Shown piece after piece: positions 45,440-53,973 of a stretch of DNA of 64,000 nucleotides. A program made the translations under genes and the position numbers. Position 1 is the stretch's first letter, and every line of letters begins with the position of its first letter. The stretch comes from Micromonospora sp. NBC_01796 (lineage in GTDB: Bacteria; Actinomycetota; Actinomycetes; Mycobacteriales; Micromonosporaceae). The stretch is from assembly GCF_035917455.1 (NCBI RefSeq), contig NZ_CP109078.1:4092001-4156000 (forward strand). Reading direction: 5' to 3'. The notes below the pieces were generated by a model. That model saw nothing but the letters and a program-made list of their open reading frames with translations, was not told the origin of the DNA and made no database searches.

Positions 45440-46687
45440 GTGTCGTCGTCCCCGCTGCAACTCGTCGTCCGCAACCGCGACTTCCGGAACCTGTTCGCCG
45501 CCCAACTGGTGGTCTTCGGCGCCGACTGGTTCGTGATGGTGCCGCTGCTGGTGCTGCTGCCACAGTTGACCGGCAGCGGGGTGTGGGGCGCGCTGGTGCT
45601 GGCCGTCGACACCGGACTCACCGCGCTGATCCTGCCGTACAGCGGCATGATCGCGGACCGGATCGACCGCAAGAAGATCATGATGGTGTCGAACCTGTGC
45701 GGCCTGGTCGCACTCCTGCTGCTGCTCTGGGTACGCAGTGCCGACACCGCCTGGTTGGCGCTGGTGTCGATCGGGGCGGTCGCGGTGGCGAAGGCGTTCT
45801 ACTCACCCGCCTCCCAGGCGGCGCTGCCGAACGTACTGGATCCGGAGGACCTGGCCACCGGGAACGCGGTCGCCGGGGCGGCCTGGGGCACCATGGGCGT
45901 GGTCGGTGCCTCGCTCGGCGGGGTGCTGAGCGAGGTCGTCGGCCCGTACGCCTGTTTCTGGATCGCGGCGGTGGCACTGGCCGTCGCGGCCGGCCTGGCC
46001 TGGTTGATCCGCCGCCCGTTGCAGGCACCCCGCGACCACGCGGTGCCGGTGCAGCGGGGTTGGGCGGCGCTGGGCGAGGCGTTGCGTTACATCTGGGCCC
46101 GGCCACGGCTGCGCGCCCTGGTCACGGTCAAGTCGGCGGTCGGCCTCGGCAACGGGGTGCTGACCGTGTTCCCGCTGCTCGCCGGCGTGTACGGCGTCGG
46201 CGCGATCGGTGCGGGCCTGCTGTTCGCCAGCCGGGGAGCGGGTGCGTTGGCCGGTCCGGTGCTGATGCGCCGGGTGCTCACCCGGCGGTCCTGGCTGCTG
46301 CCCGGCCTGGCGCTGTCGATGTCCGGCTACGGGTTGGCCTACCTCGGGGTGTCGGTGGTCAACTGGTTCCCGCTGGTCCTGGCGCTGGTCTTCGTGGCGC
46401 ACTTCGCCGGCGGCAGCAACTGGGTGCTGTCCAACTTCGCGTTGCAGGGTGAGGTGCCCGACCGGCTCCGGGGGCGGGTGTTCGCCACCGACCTGATGCT
46501 GGCCACCTTCGCGATCTCGGTCAGTCAGCTCGTGGTCGCCGCGGTGGTGGACCACGTCGACGAGCGGGTGGTGCTCGCCGGCTGGGGGCTGGTCACCCTG
46601 GTCTACGCGATCGGTTGGCGGATCGCCACCCGCAAGCTCTCCCTGACCGAGTCGGAGCCCGCCCCGGACGTCGAGCCGTCCCGGTAG
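45440..46687 (+). CDS. MFS transporter (415 aa)
   Basis: Twelve predicted helices, with the MFS loop motif GMIADRIDRKKIMM between helices 2 and 3. It resembles the DHA3/MefA type of efflux proteins that export macrolides and other drugs. Start is GTG at 45440. It is 108 bp downstream of the RND pump, on the same strand, and could share regulation. The substrate is unknown. Confidence 0.85.
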   Translation: MSSSPLQLVVRNRDFRNLFAAQLVVFGADWFVMVPLLVLLPQLTGSGVWGALVLAVDTGLTALILPYSGMIADRIDRKKIMMVSNLCGLVALLLLLWVRSADTAWLALVSIGAVAVAKAFYSPASQAALPNVLDPEDLATGNAVAGAAWGTMGVVGASLGGVLSEVVGPYACFWIAAVALAVAAGLAWLIRRPLQAPRDHAVPVQRGWAALGEALRYIWARPRLRALVTVKSAVGLGNGVLTVFPLLAGVYGVGAIGAGLLFASRGAGALAGPVLMRRVLTRRSWLLPGLALSMSGYGLAYLGVSVVNWFPLVLALVFVAHFAGGSNWVLSNFALQGEVPDRLRGRVFATDLMLATFAISVSQLVVAAVVDHVDERVVLAGWGLVTLVYAIGWRIATRKLSLTESEPAPDVEPSR

Positions 46688-46696
46688 GGAACGGGG

Positions 46697-46737
46697 TTGT
46701 CCGACGGGCGGTGGCTCGCTATCGTAGTGATATCACT
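46697..46737 (+). promoter_or_regulatory. promoter with 12-bp perfect palindrome for SPFH-RHH operon
   Basis: The -35 TTGTCC (46697-46702), 17-bp spacer and -10 TATCGT (46720-46725) abut the palindrome AGTGATATCACT (46726-46737), which would cover the transcription start. The nearby GTAG/CTAC pair extends its symmetry. It is a likely operator for the ribbon-helix-helix protein encoded in the same operon. Confidence 0.6.
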
Positions 46738-46756
46738 TTGCTACTAAGGAGATGTC

Positions 46757-47611
46757 ATGGAGCGAGTGGTCTTCCGGATGTCCGGCTTCCTCATGATCGC
46801 GGTCCTCGTGGTGCTCGCCGCCGCCGCGGCCGGTGTCCTCGTCGCGGTCGGTAACGACGGGGCGATCGTGGCCACCGCCGTCACCTACGCCGTACTGGCC
46901 GCCATCGCGGGCACCGGTTTCACCATCGTCAACCCCAACAACGCGCAGGTGGTGCAGTTCTTCGGCCGCTACGTCGGAACCATCCGCGACGCCGGGTTCC
47001 ACTGGACCATGCCACTGACCGCCCGTACCCAGGTGACGCTGCGGGTACGCAACTTCGAGACCGCCCGGCTCAAGGTCTCCGACGCCGACGGCAACCCGGT
47101 CGAGATCGCGGCCGTGGTCGTCTGGCGGGTCGTCGACGCCGCCAAGGCGGTGTTCGCCGTCGACGACCACGTCGAGTACGTCGCCGTGCAGGCAGAGACG
47201 GCCGTACGGCACCTCGCCACCAGCTACCCGTACGAGGCACACGACTCCGGTCGGGCCAGCCTGCGCGACAGCGCGGTGGTGAGCGAGGAGCTGACCCACG
47301 AACTGCGGGAGCGGTCCGAGATGGCCGGCGTCGAGGTGCTCGAATCGCGTACCACGCACCTGGCCTACGCTCCGGAGATCGCCCAGGCGATGCTGGCCCG
47401 CCAGCAGGCCAGTGCGATCGTCGGCGCCCGCTACAAGATCGTGGAGGGCGCGGTCGGGATGGTCTCCCTCGCGTTGGACAAGCTGCGCGAGGAGCACGTG
47501 GTGGACCTCGACGAGGAGCGCAAGGCACAGATGGTGGCCAACCTGCTGGTCGTACTCTGCGGCGACCGGGCCGCCCAGCCGGTCGTCAACGCCGGCTCCC
47601 TCTACAGCTAG
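46757..47611 (+). CDS. SPFH-domain (stomatin/prohibitin-like) membrane protein (284 aa)
   Basis: Two N-terminal hydrophobic segments are followed by the SPFH/band-7 domain: [53 protein letters not shown] and [22 protein letters not shown]-like sequence ending [27 protein letters not shown] proteins form large membrane-anchored rings, often chaperoning proteases or marking microdomains. The neighbour encodes a ribbon-helix-helix regulator with a 14-bp gap. The tail contains two short helical segments. Confidence 0.88.
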   Translation: MERVVFRMSGFLMIAVLVVLAAAAAGVLVAVGNDGAIVATAVTYAVLAAIAGTGFTIVNPNNAQVVQFFGRYVGTIRDAGFHWTMPLTARTQVTLRVRNFETARLKVSDADGNPVEIAAVVVWRVVDAAKAVFAVDDHVEYVAVQAETAVRHLATSYPYEAHDSGRASLRDSAVVSEELTHELRERSEMAGVEVLESRTTHLAYAPEIAQAMLARQQASAIVGARYKIVEGAVGMVSLALDKLREEHVVDLDEERKAQMVANLLVVLCGDRAAQPVVNAGSLYS

Positions 47612-47625
47612 AGGCGGTCCGGCTG

Positions 47626-47865
47626 ATGGCCGAGCGCAAGAAACTCCTGCTCAGGCTCGATCCGCAGGTCTACGACGCGTTGGCCCGGTGGGCCGGTGAC
47701 GACCTGCGCAGCGTCAACGCCCAGATCGAGTTCGCCCTACGGCTCGCCCTGCGTACGGTCGGGCGATCACCGAAACCGTCGAACGAGCCGGCGTCGGGCG
47801 AGTCGGGACCGGCGTCGGACGAGTCGGGATCGGATGAGCGGGCGCCGGGTGAGTCCGGCGGGTAG
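47626..47865 (+). CDS. ribbon-helix-helix (Arc/MetJ-like) protein (79 aa)
   Basis: The first 46 residues form an Arc-type RHH: KKLLLRLDPQVYDALARWA, then SVNAQIEFALRLAL. RHH dimers insert a beta-sheet into the DNA major groove. The rest is a Ser/Gly/Glu-rich disordered tail with repeated SG-DES units. It is translated right after the SPFH gene and probably binds the palindrome at the operon promoter. This fits an autoregulated SPFH-RHH pair found in actinobacteria. Confidence 0.8.
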   Translation: MAERKKLLLRLDPQVYDALARWAGDDLRSVNAQIEFALRLALRTVGRSPKPSNEPASGESGPASDESGSDERAPGESGG

Positions 47866-47952
47866 CGGGTCAGCCCGCGACTCGCCGTCCGAATACTGAT
47901 CAGGCGTTGGGCGGCCGGCTGCCGTGGTGGCCGGCCGCCCTAGCATGGGCGG

Positions 47953-49029
47953 ATGGTGTTGTCCTTCGTCTCCGGGCCGGTCCGGGTCCGGGTGCCCGCG
48001 ACCAGCGCGAATCTCGGGCCGGGTTTCGACTCGCTCGGTCTCGCGCTGGCCCTTTACGACGAGGTCGGCGCCAGGGTGACCCCCGGCGGTTGCCGGGTCG
48101 CGGTCACCGGTGCGGGCGCGGGCGAACTGCCCGACGACGAGACCCACCTGGTGGTCCGGGCCATGCGGGCCACCTTCGACCTGCTCGGCGGCCAGCCGAC
48201 CGGGCTGGCGCTGGACTGTGTGAACCGGATCCCGCAGGCTCGTGGCCTGGGTTCCTCGTCGGCCGCGATCGTCGCCGGGGTGCAGTTGGCCCGTGGACTG
48301 ACCGTCGACGGTATGGACCGGCTCGACGACGCCGGTGCGCTGCGCCTGGCGGCCGAGATCGAGGGACATCCGGACAACGTCGCGCCCTGCCTGCTCGGCG
48401 GCTTCACCATCGCCTGGACCGAGACGGCGCCCCTCTCGGCCGGGCTGGCCGGATCCGACCAGCCCGTCGCACCCGTCCCCGGAGCGGGAGTGACGGATGG
48501 GACTCAGGGGAGCACTGAGGCGCAGGTGGCGGCCGATGCCGGGCGCCCCGGGGTGGGTCCGGGTGCGCGGGCGGTTGTCCTGCGGCCGTCGCCGGATGTC
48601 ACGCCGGTGATTTTCGTGCCCGAGGAACGGGGACTCACCGCCGTTGCCCGTGCCGCACTGCCGGCCACGGTGCCGCACCAGGATGCCGCGCGGAACGCCG
48701 GACGGGCCGCGTTGCTCGTACACGCGCTCACCGCCGACCCCTCCCTGCTGTACGCCGCGACCTCCGACCGGCTGCACCAGGACTACCGCGCGGCCGGGAT
48801 GCCGGGCACTGCTTCCCTGCTCACGGCCCTGCGAGCGGCTGGAGTGGCGGCGGTGGTCAGTGGTGCGGGACCGACCGTACTGGCCCTGTCCGCGGTGCCG
48901 GAAAACTTCGACCCGGGAATGGGCTGGTCGGTCCGGCTGTTGCCAGTAGACGTGACCGGCGCCCAGGTTGATAGGGTTAGACTGGGACACGCCGAGCGGG
49001 ACCCTGTTGCCGCAGGTCGGAAGAGTTGA
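47953..49029 (+). CDS. thrB: homoserine kinase (358 aa)
   Basis: GHMP-family kinase that phosphorylates homoserine for threonine synthesis. VPATSANLGPGFDSLGLAL is at the N-terminus, the ATP loop is PQARGLGSSSAAI (residues 94-106), and AEIEGHPDNVAPC is the catalytic region. A Gly/Ala/Thr/Pro-rich segment at about residues 167-204 is longer than in typical ThrB and probably forms an extra surface loop. ATG at 47953. It is separated from thrC by inserted genes. Confidence 0.92.
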   Translation: MVLSFVSGPVRVRVPATSANLGPGFDSLGLALALYDEVGARVTPGGCRVAVTGAGAGELPDDETHLVVRAMRATFDLLGGQPTGLALDCVNRIPQARGLGSSSAAIVAGVQLARGLTVDGMDRLDDAGALRLAAEIEGHPDNVAPCLLGGFTIAWTETAPLSAGLAGSDQPVAPVPGAGVTDGTQGSTEAQVAADAGRPGVGPGARAVVLRPSPDVTPVIFVPEERGLTAVARAALPATVPHQDAARNAGRAALLVHALTADPSLLYAATSDRLHQDYRAAGMPGTASLLTALRAAGVAAVVSGAGPTVLALSAVPENFDPGMGWSVRLLPVDVTGAQVDRVRLGHAERDPVAAGRKS

Positions 49030-49324
49030 TTACGCTCTAGACTTAGCACAGCCGCGAAGCATGCGATCTCCTGCGGGTCGGTGCACCCCCGAAGCTTTCG
49101 GCGGTTAGCCCGTCTCACCCTTGCCTAGGCCCACGCCGCACCGCAGTTTTCCACCGGTCGTCGCAGACGGCGAAGACTGCTCACCGACGTTGGTGAGTCG
49201 GGAAAACCGGCTGCTGTGTTACAGACTCCCGTTACGCGCGACGCGAGGCGGGTGTACCGAGGCCGCCCGGCCACCTTGTTAGTCGATCCCGGGTAGCCCC
49301 GGCCTTATCGAGGGAAGGAATCCA
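49030..49324 (+). promoter_or_regulatory. long 5' leader of rho, 295 nt
   Basis: No convincing gene lies between thrB and rho. The region includes candidate -10 boxes TACGCT (49031-49036) or TAGACT (49038-49043), a -35-like TTGCCG at 49007-49012, and a small hairpin CTCACC-gacgtt-GGTGAG near 49180. Long leaders upstream of rho are usual and serve autoregulation by Rho itself. No SD is evident near the TTG start other than GAAGGAA about 9 nt upstream. Confidence 0.45.
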
Positions 49325-51364
49325 TTGAGCGACACCACCGACGTGACGTCGGATGTTTCCAACGTCGCTGGCGAAGCCACCGCGGGTCCCGTCCGTCGCC
49401 GCCGGACTGGCACCGGCTTGTCGGCGATGCTGCTGCCGGAGCTGCAGAGCCTGGCCGCGTCGCTCGGCATCTCCGGTACTGCCCGGATGCGCAAGGGCGA
49501 GCTGATCAGCGCGATCTCCGAGCGTCAGGGGGGCGCCGCCGCCGGTAGCCCGCCGCGTCCACGGGCCGAGGTCGCCGCCGCGGCCGCGCCGGCCCGCGAA
49601 GAGGTACGCGCCGAGGTGCGGGACACCACCGAACGGCGTGGCGCGGACGAGACTCCGGCTCCGGCTGCCCAGCCGGCGGCCACCGAGGCGCCCGCGCCCG
49701 TACGCGAGCGTTCCTCCCGCCGGTCCAGCCGTGCCGCGGCAACCGCCGCCACGGCAGCGGTGGAGCCGAAGGCCGACGAGCCGGTGGCCGAGACCACCGA
49801 GCGGGTCGAGCGGACCGAGTCCCGGACCAGCCGGGAGCGGGGTGACCGGGCCGAGCGCGGTGAGCGCACCGAGCGCGGCCAGCGCAACGGCGAGCGGAAC
49901 TCCGACCGCAACGGCGAGCGGAACACCGAGCGGAACAACGAGCGCAACGCCGAGCGTGGCGGCGACCGCAACGCGGAGCGTGGCAACGACCGCAACGCCG
50001 AGCGCGGCAGTGACCGCAACGGTGAGCGGAACGCCGACCGCAACGGTGAGCGGAACCTCGACCGCAACAACGACCGGAACATCGATCGCAACGATGACGG
50101 CGACGATGACGGCGAGGGCGGTGGTCGCCGCAGCCGCCGCAGCCGGTTCCGGGACCGTCGGCGCGGTCGCAACGACCGCCCCGAGGGCGCCGAGACCACC
50201 GGTGGCGGCCGGGACCCGCAGGTCAACGAGGACGACGTGCTCGTCCCGGTGGCCGGCATCATCGACGTGCTCGACAACTACGCCTTCGTCCGGACCACCG
50301 GTTACCTCTCCGGCCCGAACGACGTCTACGTGTCGATGTCCCAGGTCAAGAAGTACGGCCTGCGCCGAGGTGACGCGGTCACCGGTGCGGTCCGCGCGGC
50401 TCGCGACGGTGAGCAGCGGCGGGACAAGTACAACCCGCTGGTGCGGCTCGACACCATCAACGGGATGGAGCCGGACGAGGCGAAGCGGCGGCCGGAGTTC
50501 TACAAGCTGACCCCGCTCTACCCGCAGGAGCGACTCCGTCTGGAGACCGAGCCGCACATCCTCACCACCCGCGTCATCGACCTGGTCATGCCGATCGGCA
50601 AGGGCCAGCGGGCGCTCATCGTCTCCCCGCCCAAGGCGGGTAAGACGATGGTGTTGCAGGCGATCGCCAACGCGATCACCCACAACAACCCGGAGTGCCA
50701 CCTGATGGTGGTGCTGGTCGACGAGCGGCCCGAAGAGGTCACCGACATGCAGCGCTCGGTGAAGGGCGAGGTCATCGCGGCCACGTTCGACCGGCCGCCG
50801 CAGGACCACACCACGGTCGCGGAGCTGGCGATCGAGCGGGCCAAGCGCCTGGTCGAGCTCGGCCACGACGTGGTCGTACTGCTGGACTCGGTGACCCGGC
50901 TCGGGCGGTCGTACAACCTGGCGGCACCGGCCAGCGGCCGGATCATGTCCGGTGGTATCGACTCGACCGCGCTCTACCCGCCGAAGCGGTTCCTCGGCGC
51001 GGCCCGCAACATCGAGAACGGCGGCTCGCTGACCATCCTCGCCACCGCACTGGTGGAGACCGGGTCCATGATGGACACGGTCATCTTCGAGGAGTTCAAG
51101 GGCACCGGCAACGCGGAGCTGAAGCTGGACCGGAAGATCGCCGACAAGCGGGTCTTCCCGGCCATCGACATCCACCCGTCCGGTACGCGTAAGGAAGAGA
51201 TCCTGCTCGCGCCGGAAGAGTTGGCCATCACGCACAAGCTGCGCAAGGTGTTGCACTCGCTGGACTCGCAGGCCGCACTGGACCTGCTGCTGGACCGGCT
51301 CAAGCAGAGCCGTACCAACATCGAGTTCCTGATGCAGATCGCGAAGTCGACCCCGGGGGAGTAA
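49325..51364 (+). CDS. rho: transcription termination factor Rho with RN-rich insertion (679 aa)
   Basis: Rho is the hexameric RNA-dependent ATPase that ends transcription. The N-terminal Rho_N (LLPELQSLAASLGISGTARMRKGELISAI) is followed by a long low-complexity region to about residue 295, including about 75 residues of RNER/DRNGERN-type repeats (about 182-258). The RNA-binding CSD and ATPase core follow: Walker A SPPKAGKT at about 434-441, Walker B VVVLLDSVTRLGRSYN. Actinobacterial Rhos carry such insertions, but the RN repeat here is strikingly regular. Start is TTG at 49325 with GAAGGAA upstream. Confidence 0.95.
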   Translation: MSDTTDVTSDVSNVAGEATAGPVRRRRTGTGLSAMLLPELQSLAASLGISGTARMRKGELISAISERQGGAAAGSPPRPRAEVAAAAAPAREEVRAEVRDTTERRGADETPAPAAQPAATEAPAPVRERSSRRSSRAAATAATAAVEPKADEPVAETTERVERTESRTSRERGDRAERGERTERGQRNGERNSDRNGERNTERNNERNAERGGDRNAERGNDRNAERGSDRNGERNADRNGERNLDRNNDRNIDRNDDGDDDGEGGGRRSRRSRFRDRRRGRNDRPEGAETTGGGRDPQVNEDDVLVPVAGIIDVLDNYAFVRTTGYLSGPNDVYVSMSQVKKYGLRRGDAVTGAVRAARDGEQRRDKYNPLVRLDTINGMEPDEAKRRPEFYKLTPLYPQERLRLETEPHILTTRVIDLVMPIGKGQRALIVSPPKAGKTMVLQAIANAITHNNPECHLMVVLVDERPEEVTDMQRSVKGEVIAATFDRPPQDHTTVAELAIERAKRLVELGHDVVVLLDSVTRLGRSYNLAAPASGRIMSGGIDSTALYPPKRFLGAARNIENGGSLTILATALVETGSMMDTVIFEEFKGTGNAELKLDRKIADKRVFPAIDIHPSGTRKEEILLAPEELAITHKLRKVLHSLDSQAALDLLLDRLKQSRTNIEFLMQIAKSTPGE

Positions 51365-51380
51365 TCCCTCGCGACGTACG

Positions 51381-51417
51381 CGAAAGGGGCACGGCCGGAA
51401 ACGGCCGTGCCCCTTCG
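51381..51417. terminator. strong bidirectional terminator between rho and RNA-repair genes
   Basis: A perfect stem AAGGGGCACGGCCG with GAAA loop and CGGCCGTGCCCCTT lies between the rho stop and the convergent kinase gene end. Confidence 0.85.
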
Positions 51418-51428
51418 TCGTGGCACCG

Positions 51429-52325
51429 TCAGAAGTCGCCCTCGGCCACCTGGAAGACGGTGAGGCCCAGGTCGCGCCACATCCGGACCACCTGCATCCG
51501 GTCGTCGAAGACGCCGACCACCTGGAAGCGGGGGTGGATCTCGGCTTCGAAGATCTCCCGCTTGACCACCGAGTCCTTGCGGCTGTCGCCGTACTCGCGC
51601 ATGTGGAGGCCCAGGTACGGCACTGCCACGTGCAGGTCCAGCCAGGCTTCGGTCTCGGCCCGGCAGGAGTCGTCCCGTCCGGAGCAGAAGACCACGCCGT
51701 AGCCGGCCGAGTGCATCGCCCGGACCGCCGCGATCACCGCCGGATTCGGCCGGTCTTCGCCGACCCGGCTCATGTCGTACGGGCTGCGTTCGCCCAGCAG
51801 CGCCACGGTCCCGTCGATGTCCACCAGTACGATCTCCGGCGCGCCGGACGTGGGCCGGTAGACGGTCGCCGGGCCGCCCGGGGTCACGTACGGCACCGGC
51901 AGCGGCAGGGTGCGCCCGGCCAGGTACCGCTGGTGCATCCGACGGATCGCCTCCTCACCCACCCGGTCGTCCTCGGGCCGGTCGGCGTCCCGGCGTACGC
52001 ACTCGTCCACCGGTACGTCGGTGAAGTCGTGCACCTCCAACGTGGCGCCGAACCGGGCACCGAGTTCGGCCCAGTCCCGTACGGTCCTCGACCGCAGGTT
52101 CGTGTCGTCGACGCAGACGTCGACCCGTGCCCGGAGCAGCGCCTCGACCTGTGCCCGCTGTACGGCGGTCACCTGGCCCTCGGCCCACTGGGTGAACAGG
52201 CGGGTCCCGTGCAGCATCCGGCGCAGGTCGTCGCGGTTGACCCGGACCACGCCCGGCTGAAGTTCGCGGGCGAAGGTGGTCTTGCCGGAGGCGGGCAGCC
52301 CACGGGTGAGGATCAGTCGGGTCAT
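51429..52325 (-). CDS. T4 Pnkp-like polynucleotide kinase/3'-phosphatase (298 aa)
   Basis: The N-terminal kinase domain has a P-loop GLPASGKTT (residues 9-17), RVNRDDLRRM and CVDDTNLRSRTVRDW, typical of 5'-OH polynucleotide kinases of the T4 Pnkp type. The C-terminal domain from about residue 160 is an HAD/DxDGT phosphatase (VDIDGT, Asp169 and Asp171), with FCSGRDDSCR and VFDDRMQVV. T4 Pnkp heals broken RNA ends by adding 5'-phosphate and removing 3'/2',3'-phosphates. It is encoded 3 bp downstream of an RNA ligase gene on the minus strand, forming an RNA-repair operon. Confidence 0.88.
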   Translation of the reverse strand: MTRLILTRGLPASGKTTFARELQPGVVRVNRDDLRRMLHGTRLFTQWAEGQVTAVQRAQVEALLRARVDVCVDDTNLRSRTVRDWAELGARFGATLEVHDFTDVPVDECVRRDADRPEDDRVGEEAIRRMHQRYLAGRTLPLPVPYVTPGGPATVYRPTSGAPEIVLVDIDGTVALLGERSPYDMSRVGEDRPNPAVIAAVRAMHSAGYGVVFCSGRDDSCRAETEAWLDLHVAVPYLGLHMREYGDSRKDSVVKREIFEAEIHPRFQVVGVFDDRMQVVRMWRDLGLTVFQVAEGDF

Positions 52326-52328
52326 CGG

Positions 52329-53420
52329 TCACTCCGGGTTGTGCGGGGTGCGGTCACCGGCGGGCTTGGCCTGCTGCCAGAGCAGCGGATGGTGGTCCTT
52401 GCCGTCGAGTCGGAGGAAGAGGGCGGCGCGTTCCGGGTGGGCCAGGGCCCGGCCGGCGAAGTCGCGTCGGGTCCACCCGTCGGGCAGGCCTGCGACGATT
52501 TCACCGTACGCGGTCTCGATCCGGGCGGCGCGGGCCGCGACGGTCGCGGTCAGCTCGGCCGCGACCGCCTCGACCCAGGCACGGAACTCGTCCGGCAGCG
52601 GCTCGACCAGGTCGGCCAGGCTGCCGCCGTGGACCATGACGTCCCAGACGGTACGGGCGCTGAGGCCGTAGACCAGGCGGTGCAGCCGGACGTAGTCGGC
52701 GTACTTGATTTTCACCCGCTGGTCGGTGTCCGGCCAGTGCACCACCAGCCCTTCCCGGTTGTCGCGCGGCGGCGCGGCCAGCGCCTCGGCGAACGTGCGG
52801 TAGGGCAGCGGCTCCACCACCGGACCGGGCCAGCCGGGGACCGCCGCCGGGCCGTGGCTGCGGCCGGTGGCGATCTCGACCGAGCCGAGCAGCACCAGGT
52901 CGTCCAGGCCGGCGTAGTCGAGCACGATCCGGTTGGTCGGGTAGATGATCTCGACCAGTACGGTGTGCCCGGCCGGCGGGACGAAGCCGGGATAGCGGGT
53001 GCGCAGCAGTTCGGTGGCGTGCCGGGCCTGGTCCGAGGTGAACGAGCCCCGGGTGGCGACCGTGTACCCGTCCGGGGTCGGGAAGATCACACCGAGCGAG
53101 CCGTCCGCCTTGTCCGTCACGGTCGCCGGTGCGTCGAGCCGGAGGTCCGGCGCCCCCGGCTGGTCGTGGTTGAAGAACTTCGGGTACGGCCGGGCGAGTA
53201 CCGCCCCGGTCACGTCGTCCACGATCAGCCCCCGACAGGCCAGCGTCACCGGCGTCCAGATCGAGGCGTACGTGCACGCCTCGGTGTAGTTGTAGATGGA
53301 CAGCGGCAGCTCGGGGTGCCGTTGCACGCGTACGAGACCCTCGGCGAGCGCCTCGGCCAGGGCCGAGGGATCGAAGACGTGCGCCAACGGCGTCACCGGT
53401 ACGCGGACAGGGGTGGTCAC
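52329..53420 (-). CDS. T4 RNA ligase 1-like (Rnl1-family) RNA ligase (363 aa)
   Basis: The nucleotidyltransferase core has the ligase motif I KADGSLG with the adenylated Lys at residue 104, preceded by ACRGLIVDD (T4 Rnl1 RG motif) and followed by motif IV EGLVVHW and motif V VKIKYADYV. The C-terminal helical domain matches the Rnl1 type and not DNA ligases. Rnl1 seals 5'-phosphate/3'-OH RNA ends, classically in tRNA broken by anticodon nucleases. It is the first gene of an operon with the Pnkp-like gene, 3 bp upstream of it. Confidence 0.88.
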   Translation of the reverse strand: MTTPVRVPVTPLAHVFDPSALAEALAEGLVRVQRHPELPLSIYNYTEACTYASIWTPVTLACRGLIVDDVTGAVLARPYPKFFNHDQPGAPDLRLDAPATVTDKADGSLGVIFPTPDGYTVATRGSFTSDQARHATELLRTRYPGFVPPAGHTVLVEIIYPTNRIVLDYAGLDDLVLLGSVEIATGRSHGPAAVPGWPGPVVEPLPYRTFAEALAAPPRDNREGLVVHWPDTDQRVKIKYADYVRLHRLVYGLSARTVWDVMVHGGSLADLVEPLPDEFRAWVEAVAAELTATVAARAARIETAYGEIVAGLPDGWTRRDFAGRALAHPERAALFLRLDGKDHHPLLWQQAKPAGDRTPHNPE

Positions 53421-53634
53421 GGGGAATGCCTTCCGGCGGGAGGGGAATGCACAGGGGTGCGGGGAACGTTAACCACCACGGATCAGGTGTGCAGCCCGAT
53501 TTCGGGGTGGGCCGAGCCCCATGGCACACTGGTCAATCGGCCACCGGTTCCGGTTCACGCCCGAGCGCGCCACGCGATCGTGACGAGCGTTGACGGCGAC
53601 CCGGCGACCACTTGACGAAAGGGACCGAGGCGAC

Positions 53635-53859
53635 ATGAAGCCCAACATCCACCCGGAGTACGTCACCACCGAGGTGACCTGTTCCTGCGGTAGCACGTTC
53701 ACCACCCGCAGCACCGCCAAGGGCGGCTCGATCCACGTCGAGACCTGCAGCGCCTGCCACCCGTTCTACACCGGTAAGCAGCGCGTTCTCGACACCGCCG
53801 GCCGGGTTGCGAAGTTCCAGCAGAAGTACGCCAAGGTTCAGGCCAAGAAGGCCAAGTAG
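53635..53859 (+). CDS. rpmE: 50S ribosomal protein L31, zinc-binding type (74 aa)
   Basis: The protein begins [26 protein letters not shown] and continues [14 protein letters not shown], so it has the C+ form with the CxC and CxxC zinc ligands. It is a large-subunit surface protein. ATG at 53635 with an AAAGGGA-like site 5' of it. In other actinobacteria it directly follows rho; here the RNA-repair cassette lies between them. Confidence 0.95.
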   Translation: MKPNIHPEYVTTEVTCSCGSTFTTRSTAKGGSIHVETCSACHPFYTGKQRVLDTAGRVAKFQQKYAKVQAKKAK

Positions 53860-53870
53860 CTGCGTCGACG

Positions 53871-53905
53871 GCGCCCGCGTCCCGGTTCGTACCGGGCGCG
53901 GGCGT
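53871..53905 (+). terminator. hairpin terminator after rpmE
   Basis: GCCCGCGTCCCGGT pairs with ACCGGGCGCGGGC around a TTCGT loop (with one bulge), 12 bp after the rpmE stop, followed by GTTGTC. Confidence 0.7.
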
Positions 53906-53973
53906 TGTCCGTATATGCCCGCGGTCCCCCATTCCGCCGCGGTTCCCCCGCTCGGTCACAAGGAGTACGGGTT

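Noticed and set aside
49030-49324. Small leader gene upstream of rho
   Set aside because: Several short frames exist but none has a clear ribosome binding site or sequence character of a gene.
51420-53615. Plus-strand frame of 731 codons across the RNA-repair genes
   Set aside because: The minus strand carries complete catalytic motifs for both proteins; the plus frame is a shadow.
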